Positions 37,311-47,338 of a DNA stretch of 64,000 bases are shown here, one piece after another; the first letter of the stretch is position 1; the number at the start of each line of letters is the position of its first letter. Location: positions 1 to 64,000 of the forward strand of contig NZ_AUFC01000017.1 of assembly GCF_000426305.1 (NCBI RefSeq). Direction: 5' to 3'. The stretch is from Anaerovorax odorimutans DSM 5092. GTDB lineage: Bacteria > Bacillota > Clostridia > Peptostreptococcales > Anaerovoracaceae. The position numbers and the translations under genes are program-made. Below the pieces are notes generated by a model. It saw nothing but the letters and a program-made list of their open reading frames with translations. It did no database searches and was not told the origin of the DNA.

Positions 37311-37347
37311 AAAAGATTTAATCAAATAAATTGATTAAATCTTTTTT
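37311..37347. terminator. Terminator after ppdK
   Basis: AAAAAGATTTAATCAA is perfectly inverted as TTGATTAAATCTTTTT around a five-base loop. It lies about 15 bases after the ppdK stop and is U-rich in both directions. Confidence 0.9.
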
Positions 37348-37361
37348 ATAATATTTATATT

Positions 37362-39995
37362 TTATTTATTTGACTTAATAGCAGCCTGTGCAGCAGCAAG
37401 TCTTGCAATCGGTACTCTAAAAGGTGAACAAGAAACATAATTTAAACCTGTATTATGACAAAATTCTATGGAAGATGGATCTCCACCATGTTCTCCACAT
37501 ATTCCAAGCTTAATATCTGGTCTTGTCTTTCTTCCTAGCTCAGCACCCATCTTAACTAATTTTCCTACACCCTTTTGGTCAAGTCTTGCAAAAGGGTCAT
37601 TTTCATAAATCTTTTTATCGTAATAGGAGCCTAAGAATGAACCTGCATCATCTCTGCTGAATCCAAAAGTCATTTGTGTAAGATCATTTGTACCAAATGA
37701 GAAAAATTCAGCTTCTTTAGCAATTTCATCAGCAGTAATAGCAGCTCTAGGGATCTCAATCATAGTACCAACCATATATTTAAGATCTACTCCAGCCTTT
37801 TCTATAACTGTTTTCGCAGTTTGATCTACAATTCCCTTGACATATGCAAGTTCTTTAATTTCTCCAACAAGAGGAATCATAATTTCAGGTACCATATTCC
37901 AATCAGGATGAGCCTTCTTTACATTAATAGCTGCTTCAATAACAGCAGTAGTCTGCATCTCCGCAATCTCTGGATATGAAACTGCTAAACGGCAGCCTCT
38001 GTGCCCCATCATTGGGTTAAATTCATGTAAAGAAGAAATAATAGCTTTAAGTTCATTTATATCTAAATTCATTTCTTTAGAAAGTTCTTTAATGTCCTCT
38101 TCCTCAGTCGGCAAAAATTCATGTAGAGGTGGATCTAAGAAACGTATTGTAACAGGGAAACCTTTCATTGCTTCATATATGCCTTCAAAGTCTTCTCTCT
38201 GCATAGGTAAAAGCTTTGTAAGAGCAGTTTTTCGTTGCTCAACGGTTTTTGACACAATCATTTCTCTCATTGCAGAAATTCTTTTTGAATCAAAGAACAT
38301 ATGCTCAGTTCTGCATAAACCAATGCCTTCTGCACCAAAGCTGACAGCTTGTGCAGCATCTTTAGGTGTATCTGCATTAGTTCTAACCTTAAGTGTTCTA
38401 TATTTATCAGCCCATGTCATGATTCTGTCAAAGTTTCCGGAGATAGTAGCAGCCACAGTTTTAATGGCTTCACCATAAATATTACCGGTACTGCCATCTA
38501 ATGATATGTAATCTCCTTCATGGAATTCTTTTCCTCCAAGTGTAAACACCTTTGCTTCTTCATTGATTTTTATATCTCCGCATCCTGATACGCAGCAAGT
38601 TCCCATCCCACGAGCAACTACAGCTGCATGAGAAGTCATACCTCCACGAACTGTTAAAATACCTTGAGCATAATTCATACCTTCAATATCTTCAGGGGAT
38701 GTTTCTAAACGAACAAGAATTACTTTAGCACCTTTATTTACTGCCCAATTTGTAGCATCTTCAGCCGTAAATACAACCTGACCACAAGCAGCCCCAGGGG
38801 ATGCAGGAAGTCCTGAAGAAATTGGCTTAGCTTGCTTTAAAGCTTCATTATCAAACTGTGGATGAAGTAATGCATCAAGTTGCTTTGGATCAATCATTAA
38901 CACTGCTTCTTCTTCTGAAATCATACCTTCATCAACAAGGTCACATGCAATTTTTAGAGCTGCAGCTGCAGTTCTTTTACCATTCCTTGTTTGTAACATA
39001 TAAAGCTTACCTTCTTCAATAGTAAACTCCATATCCTGCATGTCTCTATAGTGTTTCTCCAATGTATATACAATTTTATAAAACTCTTCGTATACTTTTG
39101 GATTCTGTTCTTTTAACTGATCTATAGTTTGAGGAGTTCTTACACCTGCAACTACATCTTCACCTTGAGCATTCATTAGGAATTCACCATACAGCTTTTG
39201 TTCTCCGGTAGCAGGATTTCTGGAGAATGCAACACCTGTACCAGAAGTATTTCCCATATTTCCAAATACCATAGCCTGAACGTTTACTGCAGTACCCCAT
39301 GAAGATGGTATGTCATTCATTCGTCTATAATAAATTGCTCTTGGATTATTCCATGAACGAAATACTGCTTCTATTGCACCCATTAATTGATCAGTTGGAT
39401 TTTGAGGAAAATCTTCACCGATTTTTAGTTTATATTCTTCTTTAAATAATCTTGCTAATTCTTTTAAATCTTCTGCATCTAATTCAGTATCAAGCTTTAC
39501 TCCTTTTTTTTCTTTCATTTCATCAATTAGTTTTTCAAAGTATGCTTTACCTACTTCCATAACTACATCAGAATACATCTGAATAAAACGTCTGTACGAA
39601 TCATATGCAAATCGAGGATTACCTGTTTTTTTTGCAAAACTTTCAACAACAACATCATTTAAACCTAAATTTAATATTGTATCCATCATACCTGGCATAG
39701 ATGCTCTGGCACCTGAACGAACAGATACTAATAATGGATTTTCTAAATCACCGAATTTTTTTCCAGTAATTTCTTCCATTTTTGATACATAAGTCATTAT
39801 TTCAGATTTAATTTCATCATTAATGGCTTCTCCATCAGCATAATACTGTGTACATACTTCAGTGGTGATTGTAAAGCCTTGTGGTACAGGCATTCCCAAA
39901 TTAGTCATTTCAGCTAAATTTGCACCTTTTCCACCTAATAATTCACGCATTTTTCCGTTACCTTCACTGAAGAGATAAACATACTTTTGTCCCAT
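37362..39995 (-). CDS. ppdK: Pyruvate, phosphate dikinase
   Basis: Interconverts pyruvate, ATP and phosphate with PEP, AMP and pyrophosphate. At 877 residues it is full length: an N-terminal ATP-grasp domain (GGKGANLAEMTNLGMPVPQG, SVRSGARASMPGMMDTILN), the phosphohistidine domain with GGMTSHAAVVARGMGTCCVSG, and the C-terminal TIM barrel with GTMIEIPRAA, FFSFGTNDLTQMTFGFSRDD and the catalytic Cys in KLGICGEHGGDPSSIEF. It starts after AAAAAAGGAGTGAGT. In Clostridia the enzyme often works in glycolysis or amino-acid fermentation. The regulator of the enzyme (PPDK regulatory protein) is not next to it. Confidence 0.97.
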   Translation of the reverse strand: MGQKYVYLFSEGNGKMRELLGGKGANLAEMTNLGMPVPQGFTITTEVCTQYYADGEAINDEIKSEIMTYVSKMEEITGKKFGDLENPLLVSVRSGARASMPGMMDTILNLGLNDVVVESFAKKTGNPRFAYDSYRRFIQMYSDVVMEVGKAYFEKLIDEMKEKKGVKLDTELDAEDLKELARLFKEEYKLKIGEDFPQNPTDQLMGAIEAVFRSWNNPRAIYYRRMNDIPSSWGTAVNVQAMVFGNMGNTSGTGVAFSRNPATGEQKLYGEFLMNAQGEDVVAGVRTPQTIDQLKEQNPKVYEEFYKIVYTLEKHYRDMQDMEFTIEEGKLYMLQTRNGKRTAAAALKIACDLVDEGMISEEEAVLMIDPKQLDALLHPQFDNEALKQAKPISSGLPASPGAACGQVVFTAEDATNWAVNKGAKVILVRLETSPEDIEGMNYAQGILTVRGGMTSHAAVVARGMGTCCVSGCGDIKINEEAKVFTLGGKEFHEGDYISLDGSTGNIYGEAIKTVAATISGNFDRIMTWADKYRTLKVRTNADTPKDAAQAVSFGAEGIGLCRTEHMFFDSKRISAMREMIVSKTVEQRKTALTKLLPMQREDFEGIYEAMKGFPVTIRFLDPPLHEFLPTEEEDIKELSKEMNLDINELKAIISSLHEFNPMMGHRGCRLAVSYPEIAEMQTTAVIEAAINVKKAHPDWNMVPEIMIPLVGEIKELAYVKGIVDQTAKTVIEKAGVDLKYMVGTMIEIPRAAITADEIAKEAEFFSFGTNDLTQMTFGFSRDDAGSFLGSYYDKKIYENDPFARLDQKGVGKLVKMGAELGRKTRPDIKLGICGEHGGDPSSIEFCHNTGLNYVSCSPFRVPIARLAAAQAAIKSNK

Positions 39996-40159
39996 TTCGA
40001 CTACTCACTCCTTTTTTAATGTCATCAAATAATTAATATAAAAAACTACGAAATCATAAATTCTATTTGCACGTATTGGCAATTTGCTATTTTCATTTGC
40101 TGCCAATAATCAGTGTTTTTTTAAGTTCCGCTAAAATTATATTTCATATGGTTACAAAA

Positions 40160-40196
40160 ACGGAACAAACTATCCTTGTTATAAGGTGTTTGTCCC
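40160..40196 (-). terminator. Terminator after glyS
   Basis: On the minus strand GGGACAAACACCTT pairs imperfectly with AAGGATAGTTTGTTCC and is followed by GTTTTT. It lies just downstream of the glycyl-tRNA synthetase stop. Confidence 0.7.
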
Positions 40197-40208
40197 ATGT
40201 TTTATAAG

Positions 40209-41612
40209 TTAAAATACCAACTTGCTTTCAATATATTCTTTTATTTCAGAAATTGGTATTCTGATTTGCTCCATTGTATCACGATCACGGATGGTTACAC
40301 TCTTATCATTTTCTGTATCAAAATCTACAGTAATGCAGAAAGGTGTTCCAATTTCGTCTTCTCTTCTATATCTCTTACCAATACTGCCCGCTGCATCATA
40401 ATCTAACATGAAAGACTTTGACAATTCATCATACAACGCTTCAGCTTCTGAGCTTTGTTTCTTTGTAAGAGGTAATATAGCAGCTTTAAATGGCGCTATC
40501 GCAGGGTGAAACCTCATAACTGTTCTGATATCTTCTTTACCCTTTGCATCAACTAAAACTTCTTCATCATAAGCATCAACTAAAAATGCAAGTGTTACTC
40601 TGTCAGCTCCAAGTGAAGGTTCAATACAATAAGGTACATATTTTTCATTTGTTTCAGGATCTTGATACGACATATCCTGACCGGAATGTTCTATATGTTG
40701 TTTTAAATCAAAATCTGTTCTGTCTGCTATACCCCACAGCTCTCCCCAACCAAATGGGAAACGATATTCGATGTCAGTAGTTGCATTACTGTAATGAGAT
40801 AATTCTTCTTTTTCATGATCTCTAAGTTTAATATTAGCATCATTAATGCCTAATGATTTAAGCCAATTAACACAATAATCTTTCCAATAACTAAACCATT
40901 CTAAATCTGTACCCGGTTTACAAAAGAATTCTAATTCCATCTGCTCAAATTCTCTTGTTCTGAAAGTAAAATTACCGGGAGTAATTTCATTTCTAAATGA
41001 TTTACCAATTTGTGCTATTCCGAATGGGATCTTCTTCCTTGATGTTCTCTGTACTGCCTTAAAATTAACAAATATACCTTGTGCGGTTTCTGGTCTTAAG
41101 AAAATTTCCGCTTTAGAATCTTCTGTAACTCCCTGGAAGGTTTTGAACATTAAATTAAACTGCCTTATAGTAGTAAAATCACTCTTGCCACATTCCGGAC
41201 ACTTAATTGAATTATCCTGAATAAACTGTTCTAGTTTTTCTTTTGACCAGCCATCAACATTTGCTTCCATCCCATCAGTTTCTTTTATATAATCTTCTAT
41301 AAGCTTATCTGCTCTAAATCTTGCTTTACAACTTTTACAATCTATAAGAGGATCTGCAAAACCGCCAACATGGCCGGATGCTACCCACGTTTTAGGATTC
41401 ATTAATATAGCTGCATCAAGACCTACATTATATTTTGATTCTTGGACAAATTTTTTCCACCAAGCTCTTTTTACATTGTTTTTTAGTTCTACGCCTACAG
41501 GGCCATAATCCCATGTATTTGCCAAGCCGCCATAAATATCAGAGCCTGGGAAAACAAAACCTCTAGATTTTGCTAATGCTGTAATTTTATCCATTGAAAA
41601 TTCTTTGCTCAT
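40209..41612 (-). CDS. glyS: Glycine-tRNA ligase, dimeric type
   Basis: Class II enzyme that charges tRNA-Gly. At 467 residues it is the single-chain alpha2 type (as in Gram-positives and archaea), not the two-subunit bacterial type. It has motif 1 near [16 protein letters not shown], zinc-finger cysteines CKSCKAR and CPECGKSD, motif 2 [20 protein letters not shown], motif 3 [13 protein letters not shown] and a C-terminal anticodon-binding domain. It starts after GGTAGGTAGGT. Only 35 bases separate it from the upstream gene, so there is no T-box leader. Confidence 0.96.
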   Translation of the reverse strand: MSKEFSMDKITALAKSRGFVFPGSDIYGGLANTWDYGPVGVELKNNVKRAWWKKFVQESKYNVGLDAAILMNPKTWVASGHVGGFADPLIDCKSCKARFRADKLIEDYIKETDGMEANVDGWSKEKLEQFIQDNSIKCPECGKSDFTTIRQFNLMFKTFQGVTEDSKAEIFLRPETAQGIFVNFKAVQRTSRKKIPFGIAQIGKSFRNEITPGNFTFRTREFEQMELEFFCKPGTDLEWFSYWKDYCVNWLKSLGINDANIKLRDHEKEELSHYSNATTDIEYRFPFGWGELWGIADRTDFDLKQHIEHSGQDMSYQDPETNEKYVPYCIEPSLGADRVTLAFLVDAYDEEVLVDAKGKEDIRTVMRFHPAIAPFKAAILPLTKKQSSEAEALYDELSKSFMLDYDAAGSIGKRYRREDEIGTPFCITVDFDTENDKSVTIRDRDTMEQIRIPISEIKEYIESKLVF

Positions 41613-41647
41613 ACCTACCTACCATTTCTTGTTTTATCTTATTTTAT

Positions 41648-42259
41648 TTATTCCTTACTGTCGCAAGAACTAGTTTCTTCCTGAGAATCTGAAGTAAAAC
41701 TTTCCTCATCACTTTCAGACGTATAATCTTCTTCTTTTTTTCCTCTATTCATTGCTTCTGCTGTTTTTTCCTTTACATTGGAAAAGACTTCAGAACTTTT
41801 TACTTTTACTTCATCAGCTATAACTGAACCTTTTTCTACAACATTACCAAAAGTATCTGTTGCTTTTTCGCTGATATCAATTATTTCACCATCTTCTTTT
41901 ATTAATTCTATTACGCATTTAGTTCCAAATGCTGCAAGAATTCCAGCAACAGCAACCAAAGGTGAAATTACAGTACCTAAAATTCCAATATTAACAGGAA
42001 GATTTAATATAATTTCATCATTTTTCTTTATTACAATCTTGGAAACGTTGCCTTTTTTTATAGCTTCTTTAATCTTATCAATTAAATGCGCACCCTGTTC
42101 ACCTAATTTACTTTTATTATTAATATCTATAGATTCTTCAATATCAATAATAGCATCCACTACACTTCCGTTTGCAGCCTCAAGAGCTTCTTTTGCTTCT
42201 CTATAGCTTACACCGGTTCTATCTTTAACTAATTCAATCTTTTCTAATGTAATCTCCAT
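41648..42259 (-). CDS. DUF4342 protein with UBA-like N-terminus
   Basis: A 203-residue protein. Residues 1-40 form a UBA/TS-N-like three-helix motif (VKDRTGVSYREAKEALEAAN) of the type found in EF-Ts and NAC proteins. The central DUF4342 region (60-125) contains IVIKKNDEIILNLPVNIGIL and a hydrophobic segment (LVAVAGILAAFG). The tail (about 130-203) is charged and ends in a Ser/Glu/Asp run. It may act at the membrane or on a ribosome-linked partner; function is not known. It starts after GGAGGTAAG and is likely cotranscribed with glyS and recO. Confidence 0.72.
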   Translation of the reverse strand: MEITLEKIELVKDRTGVSYREAKEALEAANGSVVDAIIDIEESIDINNKSKLGEQGAHLIDKIKEAIKKGNVSKIVIKKNDEIILNLPVNIGILGTVISPLVAVAGILAAFGTKCVIELIKEDGEIIDISEKATDTFGNVVEKGSVIADEVKVKSSEVFSNVKEKTAEAMNRGKKEEDYTSESDEESFTSDSQEETSSCDSKE

Positions 42260-42279
42260 ATTCTTACCTCCATTTTATA

Positions 42280-43032
42280 TCAGTCACTTAAAAAACCTTC
42301 ACTCTTTAAGTTTCCAATGTCAAGATGATATTCAATATATTTTTTTACAATAACTGATAAACATTGTAAAATTTCATCATCCAGCCCCAATTTTTCAAAG
42401 CTTTTTAATGAGCTTCCAAGAATATACTCTAATATATCTACTATACCAAAATTTATGTTATAAATCAACTTCTCATTACTATTTAACTTATTATTTTGCA
42501 TACATTTTTTGCAGATTACACCGCCGTCTTTTACGCTAAATCCAATAAGTTCATCTTTGCTTCCACAAAGAACACATTCTCTTATTTGGGGCATACTTCC
42601 AAAAAGCTGTAACGATTTAATCTGATAAGCTAATACAAGAGATAAATATTTTTTATTTCGTCTCTCCATGATATCAAAAAAATCGTTGACTAAATCAAAA
42701 ATTTTAGGAGCAGGTACATCTTCAATAATTAATTTTTCTGTAAATTCCAGAACATAAGAGCAACACATATATTTTTCTACATCCTGACCTAGTTTATAGT
42801 AACTTTTAATTACTTCGGCACCATTAATATTATATGATTGTTTATTTTTAAAGAGTTCATACCTGCCATAAGTAAAAGGTCTCATAGCTAAAGCAGCTTT
42901 GCTTCTTCCTTTTTCATTAATACTTGTACCTGCACTTATCTTACCGTATTTTCTGGAAAATAGGATAATCATCCTTCTTCCATTGACAGTTTTCGTCTGC
43001 TTTAAAATAATCCCTTCAGTATCTGTATACAT
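42280..43032 (-). CDS. recO: DNA repair protein RecO
   Basis: Recombination mediator that loads RecA with RecR and RecF. The 250-residue protein has the OB fold at the N-terminus (YTDTEGIILKQTKTVNGRRM), the family core YVLEFTEKLIIED, and a zinc finger with CVLCGSKDE and CKKC. The start is preceded by a weak site, and the gene lies 13 bases after era, as in most Firmicutes. Confidence 0.92.
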   Translation of the reverse strand: MYTDTEGIILKQTKTVNGRRMIILFSRKYGKISAGTSINEKGRSKAALAMRPFTYGRYELFKNKQSYNINGAEVIKSYYKLGQDVEKYMCCSYVLEFTEKLIIEDVPAPKIFDLVNDFFDIMERRNKKYLSLVLAYQIKSLQLFGSMPQIRECVLCGSKDELIGFSVKDGGVICKKCMQNNKLNSNEKLIYNINFGIVDILEYILGSSLKSFEKLGLDDEILQCLSVIVKKYIEYHLDIGNLKSEGFLSD

Positions 43033-43045
43033 ATTCTATAACCTA

Positions 43046-43939
43046 TTAATTACCATATCCAAAGCTATTTAAAGCAAAATCATTATCTCTCCAATTTTCC
43101 TTTACTTTTACAAAAAGTTCTAAGTAAACTTTGGTACCCAGTAACGCCTCTATTTCTATCCTTGCACTCTTTCCTATTCCTTTAAGTTTTTTTCCCTCTT
43201 TACCGATTATAATACCCTTATGAGATTTCTTTTCGCAATAAATTACCGCACCAATCTTTGTAATATTTGAATTTTCTTTATAACTTTCTATATCAACAGC
43301 AACTCCATGAGGTATTTCTTCATTCAAATATAATAAAATCTTTTCTCTTATAATTTCACTTACAATAAACCTTTCAGGATGATCCGTTATCATATCTTCT
43401 GGAAAATACATAGGACCTTCCTTTAACATATTTTCTAATTTTTTTAACAATACATCTATATTTTTCCCTTCAATTGCAGATGTACCAAAGATTGCATCAA
43501 ATATATTTAAATTTTCATATTCTTCATAAATTGTCTTAAATTTATCAGGATTCAGCTTGTCTATCTTATTAATAACAAGGATCTTAGGTGTGGATACTTC
43601 TTTTAAAAGATCCAATATATATTTATCCCCCGGACCTGCTGCTAGTTCATCATCAACAATAAAAATAATTACTTCTACCTCTTTAAATGTATTAATTGCC
43701 ATTTCAGTCATTGCACTGCCAAGCTTATTTCGAGCTTTATGAATTCCGGGTGTATCTATGAAAATCATTTGACAATCATCATCATTATCATTTATTCTAG
43801 TATAAATTCCCCTTATGCTATTTCTTGTAGTCTGAGGTTTATCAGTTGTAATTGCTATTTTTTCTCCTAATATAGAATTAAGCAGTGTAGATTTTCCTAC
43901 ATTTGGCCTTCCTATAATTCCTATAAAACCTGATTTCAT
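43046..43939 (-). CDS. era: GTPase Era
   Basis: Ribosome-assembly GTPase that binds 16S rRNA near its 3' end. The 297-residue protein has G1 GRPNVGKST, G3 DTPGIH, G4 NKID and the C-terminal KH domain with KKSHKGIIIGKEGKKLKGIG. It starts after ATAGGAGAG, eight bases from cdd. The cdd-era-recO order is typical for Firmicutes. Confidence 0.97.
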   Translation of the reverse strand: MKSGFIGIIGRPNVGKSTLLNSILGEKIAITTDKPQTTRNSIRGIYTRINDNDDDCQMIFIDTPGIHKARNKLGSAMTEMAINTFKEVEVIIFIVDDELAAGPGDKYILDLLKEVSTPKILVINKIDKLNPDKFKTIYEEYENLNIFDAIFGTSAIEGKNIDVLLKKLENMLKEGPMYFPEDMITDHPERFIVSEIIREKILLYLNEEIPHGVAVDIESYKENSNITKIGAVIYCEKKSHKGIIIGKEGKKLKGIGKSARIEIEALLGTKVYLELFVKVKENWRDNDFALNSFGYGN

Positions 43940-43947
43940 TTTCTCTC

Positions 43948-44325
43948 CTATAATCTAAATCCATGTAATAATAAATCTTTTATATTTGTAATATTTAAAT
44001 TTTCACCATCTTTACTTGTTATAATATCTAAATCATCACTAAATTCGAACATAAACTGTCGGCAAATACCGCAAGGATATGCCTCTCCTCCCGAAGATGC
44101 AATGGCAATTGCCGTAAAATCGCGATGTCCTTCTGAGATAGCTTTCACAAAAGCTGTTCTTTCTGCACAAATAGTTGCACCATAAGATGCATTTTCCACA
44201 TTTACACCTGTAAATACTTCTCCTTCTTTAGTTAGAAGTGCCGCTCCTACTTGAAATTTTGAATAAGGTGCATATGCTTTTTCCAGCATACCTTCAGCTA
44301 ATTTATATAATTCTTTATACTCCAT
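43948..44325 (-). CDS. cdd: Cytidine deaminase
   Basis: Zinc enzyme that converts cytidine or deoxycytidine to the uridine form for salvage. The 125-residue protein has the active-site CAERTAF (Cys plus Glu nearby) and PCGICRQ zinc cysteines. A small tetrameric type, as expected. It starts after AAAGGTAG. Confidence 0.95.
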   Translation of the reverse strand: MEYKELYKLAEGMLEKAYAPYSKFQVGAALLTKEGEVFTGVNVENASYGATICAERTAFVKAISEGHRDFTAIAIASSGGEAYPCGICRQFMFEFSDDLDIITSKDGENLNITNIKDLLLHGFRL

Positions 44326-44351
44326 TTTATTCTACCTTTATTTTTATAAAA

Positions 44352-44804
44352 TTAACGCATAAGTCCTATTTGATTCATTATATCTTCTTCTTTATTACGC
44401 ATTATTTTTTGGTCATTTTCTTCCATATGATCGTAACCTAATAAATGAAAAACACTATGAACAAATAGATATACAAGCTCCCGTTCTCCTGAATGTCCAA
44501 ACTCATCAGCCTGAATCAATGCTTGCTCCGGACAAATAACCACATCCCCTATACAAAGGATTCCTTCTTTAGGCAAGTTATCAAAATCTTCATATTGAGG
44601 AAACGAAAGTACATCTGTAATAGCATCTTTTCCTCTATAAACACTATTTAATTCATGAATTTCTTCTGTACTTACAAACGTAACACTAATTTCTACTCTG
44701 TCCGGCTCCAAACCTTCTTCTTTTACACAAAGTTCTGCAGCTTTTTTCATATGTTCAACAACTACTTGCCCCGGCCTTCTTTCTTCACTAAAAATAATGT
44801 TCAT
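44352..44804 (-). CDS. ybeY: rRNA maturation endoribonuclease YbeY
   Basis: Zinc endoribonuclease acting in 16S rRNA 3'-end maturation and ribosome quality control. The 150-residue protein has the H-x3-H-x5-H type motif HSVFHLLGYDH and YRGKDAITDVLSFPQYE. The ATG at 44804 is chosen for its GGAGAGTGTT leader; the TTG four codons upstream lies on that site. It is 26 bases after phoH, a conserved arrangement. Confidence 0.95.
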   Translation of the reverse strand: MNIIFSEERRPGQVVVEHMKKAAELCVKEEGLEPDRVEISVTFVSTEEIHELNSVYRGKDAITDVLSFPQYEDFDNLPKEGILCIGDVVICPEQALIQADEFGHSGERELVYLFVHSVFHLLGYDHMEENDQKIMRNKEEDIMNQIGLMR

Positions 44805-44829
44805 AACACTCTCCAATCACTTAACAATT

Positions 44830-45813
44830 TTAATCTTCATATTCTTCAGGATTTTCCTTGTAATATTTATCATACGCATTTATAATTCGCTTTACAAGTG
44901 CATGCCTTACTACGTCAACATCTTTAAGGAAACAAAATTCAATACCTTCCACTCTGTCAAGTACTTTAACAGCATCTACCAAACCTGATTTTTTACCTCG
45001 AGGTAAATCAATTTGAGTGATATCTCCTGTTATGACTGCTTTAGAACCAAAACCCAGTCTCGTAAGAAACATTTTCATCTGCTCTCTTGTGGTATTTTGT
45101 GCTTCATCCAAAATAATGAATGAGCTGTCAAGAGTTCTTCCTCTCATATACGCTAAAGGTACAACCTCAATTGCTTCTTTTTCTTTTAATCTAAGGGCAC
45201 TATCCCTACCTAAAATATCGTAAAGAGCATCATAAAGAGGTCTTAAATATGGATCAACTTTTTCCTGTAAGTCTCCCGGTAGAAATCCTAATCTTTCTCC
45301 GGCTTCCACAGCAGGTCTTGCAAGAATAATCTTTTGAACTTCTTTATTTTTAAATGCATTGATTGCCATTGCAACTGCAATATATGTTTTTCCTGTACCC
45401 GCAGGTCCAACTCCAAATACAATATCATTTTTTTTAATACTATGTGCATATGATGTTTGTCCAATAGTTTTTGGTTTTATAGGTTTTCCTCTGTGAGTAA
45501 AACAAATAACATCCTTGTTAATATTGCTTTCCTTATATGATAAGCCTTTATTATTTAAACTAATAACATAATTTACTTTTTGTGCATCAAGTTTTTCTCC
45601 TGAGCCTAAAATTTCAAGAAGTTCTATAATTACTTCCTGTGCCTTATCGGCTTCCTTTCCCTTTAGTATTATTTCATCTTTACGCTGAACAATTTCCACA
45701 TCATAATTATCTTGTATGACTTTTAAATTTACATCTAAATTACCAAATAATTCATTAGTATCTTGCTCTTGATCGATTTTCATTTTAATTTCTTCAATCA
45801 ATACGTTCTCCAA
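44830..45813 (-). CDS. phoH: PhoH-like protein
   Basis: An ATP-binding protein of the PhoH family (YqfD/PhoH/YbeY block), thought to be an RNA-linked ATPase or helicase. It has Walker A GVGPAGTGKTYIA and Walker B SSFIILDEAQNTT, and the C-terminal KDVDVVRHALVKRIINAYD. I chose TTG at 45813 because AGGAGG is nine bases upstream; the true start is uncertain and the in-frame ATG at 45783 is the alternative. The gene overlaps the end of yqfD. Confidence 0.9.
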   Translation of the reverse strand: MENVLIEEIKMKIDQEQDTNELFGNLDVNLKVIQDNYDVEIVQRKDEIILKGKEADKAQEVIIELLEILGSGEKLDAQKVNYVISLNNKGLSYKESNINKDVICFTHRGKPIKPKTIGQTSYAHSIKKNDIVFGVGPAGTGKTYIAVAMAINAFKNKEVQKIILARPAVEAGERLGFLPGDLQEKVDPYLRPLYDALYDILGRDSALRLKEKEAIEVVPLAYMRGRTLDSSFIILDEAQNTTREQMKMFLTRLGFGSKAVITGDITQIDLPRGKKSGLVDAVKVLDRVEGIEFCFLKDVDVVRHALVKRIINAYDKYYKENPEEYED

Positions 45814-46999
45814 TAACAAAATCCTCCTCACTTCCTATTTGTTCTAATGCTTCTAACATAACCGTTACCTCTATTATATTTTCTTCTTTCGAAAACTTCA
45901 AACTTTTATTTAAAATTTGGCTATTTTCTCTTATTTTATCTTTTATAGAGTGTCTTAATAGTATCTCAGAAGCCTTTTTAACTTCTTCTTTATCACATTC
46001 ACGTCTATATAATTTAACCTCTTGAGTCTTAGTAACAGATAAACTAAGCGGTAATGGTCTTATTGTTTTAAATATATTATTTTCTTTATACACTGAGGTT
46101 TCCCATCTATTACATAATTTACCCGTATTTAAATTGAAATTACCTATTTTTAAATTAATGCCATACATAGTTTTACCCGTTGGTTCTTTAATTAAATCAT
46201 ATCTTTCTTGATAATATGTAAAACGATATGGAACTTTTGCAGTTACTTCTCCTGATGCATGAACATAACGCTCTAAAGCAGCGGAAGATGTCGTACTATA
46301 ATTATTATTTGTAATAGGTACAATTCCTGAAATAACAATGTCTCCTTTTTTTACAAAGGCACCCTCTGATACTGTAGCAAAACCTTCTCTGGCAATAATT
46401 TTATCTATGTATCCATCTTTATCAGCAACAATATGTGTTGGTTTATTAGGGTCAACTTTTTTAACAGGCTTAGTACCTTCTACAATTGTTACTTCTGCCA
46501 AATTCCCAACATAGCTTATGCCAACCCATGATAAATCCTCTAAGTTATTATATAAATATAATTTAACTTCATCAATAGAAATATTTTTACTGCACCCTTC
46601 ATAAAAACCTGCCTCTCTTAAGCAGTTTCTTACTTGAGCTTCTGTAAATTTTTCATATCCGTTAATACGAATTTCAGAAATAAATGAACTTTGATAATAC
46701 ATAATAAATGCAAATAATATAAGCCCTATTATAGTACTTTTTTTATTAAAAATTTTCTTTATAAGAGGTTTATATCCATTTTCAGAAATAACTGTTATTT
46801 GATATTTATTTCTTGCCAGCCTTAAAAACTTTTTATAATCAAATGCCATTATTTTAAAAGTCATTTCTATATCATTTTTAATTTTTATATCTCTTAAAAT
46901 TATCTTTTCTTTTGCACAATTATTAATAAGCCTTTGTTGATCAAAGCCCTCTACTTTTATTTGTTTATAATGTTCAAAAAAGCTGCTATTTTCTCTCAT
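45794..46999 (-). CDS. yqfD: Sporulation protein YqfD
   Basis: A membrane-anchored protein of 401 residues needed for spore formation in B. subtilis, where yqfD mutants are blocked around engulfment. It has an N-terminal cytoplasmic region, one membrane helix (about 89-110: STIIGLILFAFIMYYQ) and an extracytoplasmic part with a POTRA-like segment (EIRINGYEKFTEAQVRNCL) and a long C-terminal tail. It overlaps the end of yqfC and the start of phoH, so it is part of the yqfC-yqfD-phoH-ybeY operon. Confidence 0.9.
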   Translation of the reverse strand: MRENSSFFEHYKQIKVEGFDQQRLINNCAKEKIILRDIKIKNDIEMTFKIMAFDYKKFLRLARNKYQITVISENGYKPLIKKIFNKKSTIIGLILFAFIMYYQSSFISEIRINGYEKFTEAQVRNCLREAGFYEGCSKNISIDEVKLYLYNNLEDLSWVGISYVGNLAEVTIVEGTKPVKKVDPNKPTHIVADKDGYIDKIIAREGFATVSEGAFVKKGDIVISGIVPITNNNYSTTSSAALERYVHASGEVTAKVPYRFTYYQERYDLIKEPTGKTMYGINLKIGNFNLNTGKLCNRWETSVYKENNIFKTIRPLPLSLSVTKTQEVKLYRRECDKEEVKKASEILLRHSIKDKIRENSQILNKSLKFSKEENIIEVTVMLEALEQIGSEEDFVIGERID

Positions 47000-47234
47000 A
47001 AAACTCCACCATATTAATATTACCTGTTATTTGCATTCGTTCTTCTCCAAGCTGATTGACCACAAGGTTATCACCATTTACAGCAGTATAACGATTGCCA
47101 TTATCTACTATAATACTTGTTTGACTTATTAATACTATTTTTTTTATATTATCAATAATTGCTGTTTTACCGCTTACTAAAATACGCGGCATATTTAATC
47201 CGAAGTCATAAATCATTTCATCTTTTATATTCAT
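46986..47234 (-). CDS. yqfC: Sporulation protein YqfC
   Basis: An 82-residue protein of the YqfC/YabP family. YqfC is made under sporulation control in Bacilli and pairs with yqfD. The segments PRILVSGKTAIIDNIKKIVL and VDNGNRYTAVNGDNLVV fit the family. It starts after GGTGATTAT and overlaps yqfD by 14 bases. Confidence 0.9.
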   Translation of the reverse strand: MNIKDEMIYDFGLNMPRILVSGKTAIIDNIKKIVLISQTSIIVDNGNRYTAVNGDNLVVNQLGEERMQITGNINMVEFYERK

Positions 47235-47280
47235 ATAATCACCCTATACCATCTTATGAGTATATGATTCAAAAAATGAA

Positions 47281-47308
47281 AAATAACCTAGCATATGCTA
47301 GGTTATTT
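47281..47308. terminator. Perfect 28-bp palindrome, terminator of yqeY
   Basis: AAATAACCTAGCATATGCTAGGTTATTT is not repeated here in full; the two 14-base halves (AAATAACCTAGCAT and ATGCTAGGTTATTT) are exact inverses. On the minus strand it is followed by TTCATTTTTT. It separates the rpsU-yqeY unit from yqfC. Confidence 0.75.
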
Positions 47309-47338
47309 GAAATCTTTATTAAAATAGAAATCTACTTA

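Noticed and set aside
41613-41647. T-box leader of glyS
   Set aside because: The gap to the upstream gene is 35 bases and has no T-box core.
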